Shown: in pieces, positions 63,829 through 64,000 of the stretch
Layout of the letters: every line of letters starts with the position of its first letter
How positions within the stretch are numbered: the first letter of the stretch is position 1
NCBI GenBank assembly: GCA_037783415.1
Contig: JAZGTN010000052.1
Location: forward strand, 2,542,001 to 2,606,000
DNA from: Leptasterias polaris
Taxonomy: Eukaryota; Echinodermata; Asteroidea; Forcipulatida; Asteriidae
Direction: 5' to 3'
DNA: 64,000 nucleotides
Notes under the pieces: model-generated
Seen by the model: the letters and a program-made list of their open reading frames with translations, nothing else
What the model was told of the DNA's origin: nothing
Database searches by the model: none
Made by a program: the position numbers and the translations under genes

Positions 63829-64000
63829 CTGAATACAGAAAAAAATACAAAAGGAAAAAATGTCCTACAAAATTTTAAAAGCCCTACTTTGCAATCTGGG
63901 CATTATATATGGTTTTATCTTAATTTGTTCATTAATTTAATTTTAAGTAAAAAAAAAAACAGAGGGCAAAAAAACCCCAGATTTCCGGTGATAGATGCTA

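Overview
This is a window of an animal nuclear genome: intron-rich (GT-AG introns in every gene), AT-leaning, and packed with tRNA-derived SINEs, MITEs, LINE fragments and minisatellites. The protein sequences are clearly metazoan. The repeat style (fold-back elements ending in GGGCCCAATTTCAT, tRNA-Lys-like and tRNA-Leu-like SINEs) suggests a marine invertebrate deuterostome, most likely an echinoderm and perhaps a sea star. That placement is inference from style, not a database match.

Three real genes were reconstructed exon by exon with consistent phases. (1) Positions 1-24256, minus strand: exportin-6 (XPO6), 24 coding exons, 1111 codons in the window; only the last ~35-45 C-terminal residues lie beyond the left edge. 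The first coding exon carries only the ATG. (2) Positions 29509-47322, plus strand: UBE2O, the giant E2/E3 hybrid ubiquitin-conjugating enzyme, complete in 19 coding exons, 1659 residues, predicted active-site Cys1497. It is much longer than the vertebrate protein (about 1290) because of large serine/threonine-rich, acidic linkers. (3) Positions 61294 to beyond 63828, minus strand: the 3' end (three coding exons) of a USP22-type deubiquitinase, including the catalytic His box. XPO6 and UBE2O are divergent with ~5.2 kb between start codons; UBE2O and USP22 are convergent with ~14 kb between stop codons. So a ubiquitin ligase and a deubiquitinase face each other, but nothing in the sequence shows co-regulation.

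Introns and intergenic DNA hold: at least three tRNA-derived SINE families; several MITE/fold-back families with visible terminal inverted repeats; a deleted piggyBac element flanked by TTAA and nested in a SINE; another TTAA-flanked MITE nested in a fold-back element; LINE fragments (an RT domain at 32.5-33.2 kb and two LINE 3' ends); tandem arrays of 12, 15, 17, 36, 41 and 48 bp; and a 40-bp perfect palindrome. Many longer open frames (for example 10485-10955, all frames, both strands) are by-products of these repeats.

I found no CRISPR array, operon, viral genome or other novel gene system. The most interesting items are the repeat-driven expansion of UBE2O, the ATG-only first exon of XPO6, nested TTAA transposons, an inverted inner segment in a dispersed repeat, a duplicated splice acceptor in UBE2O, and a MITE with a perfect CRE site at each end.
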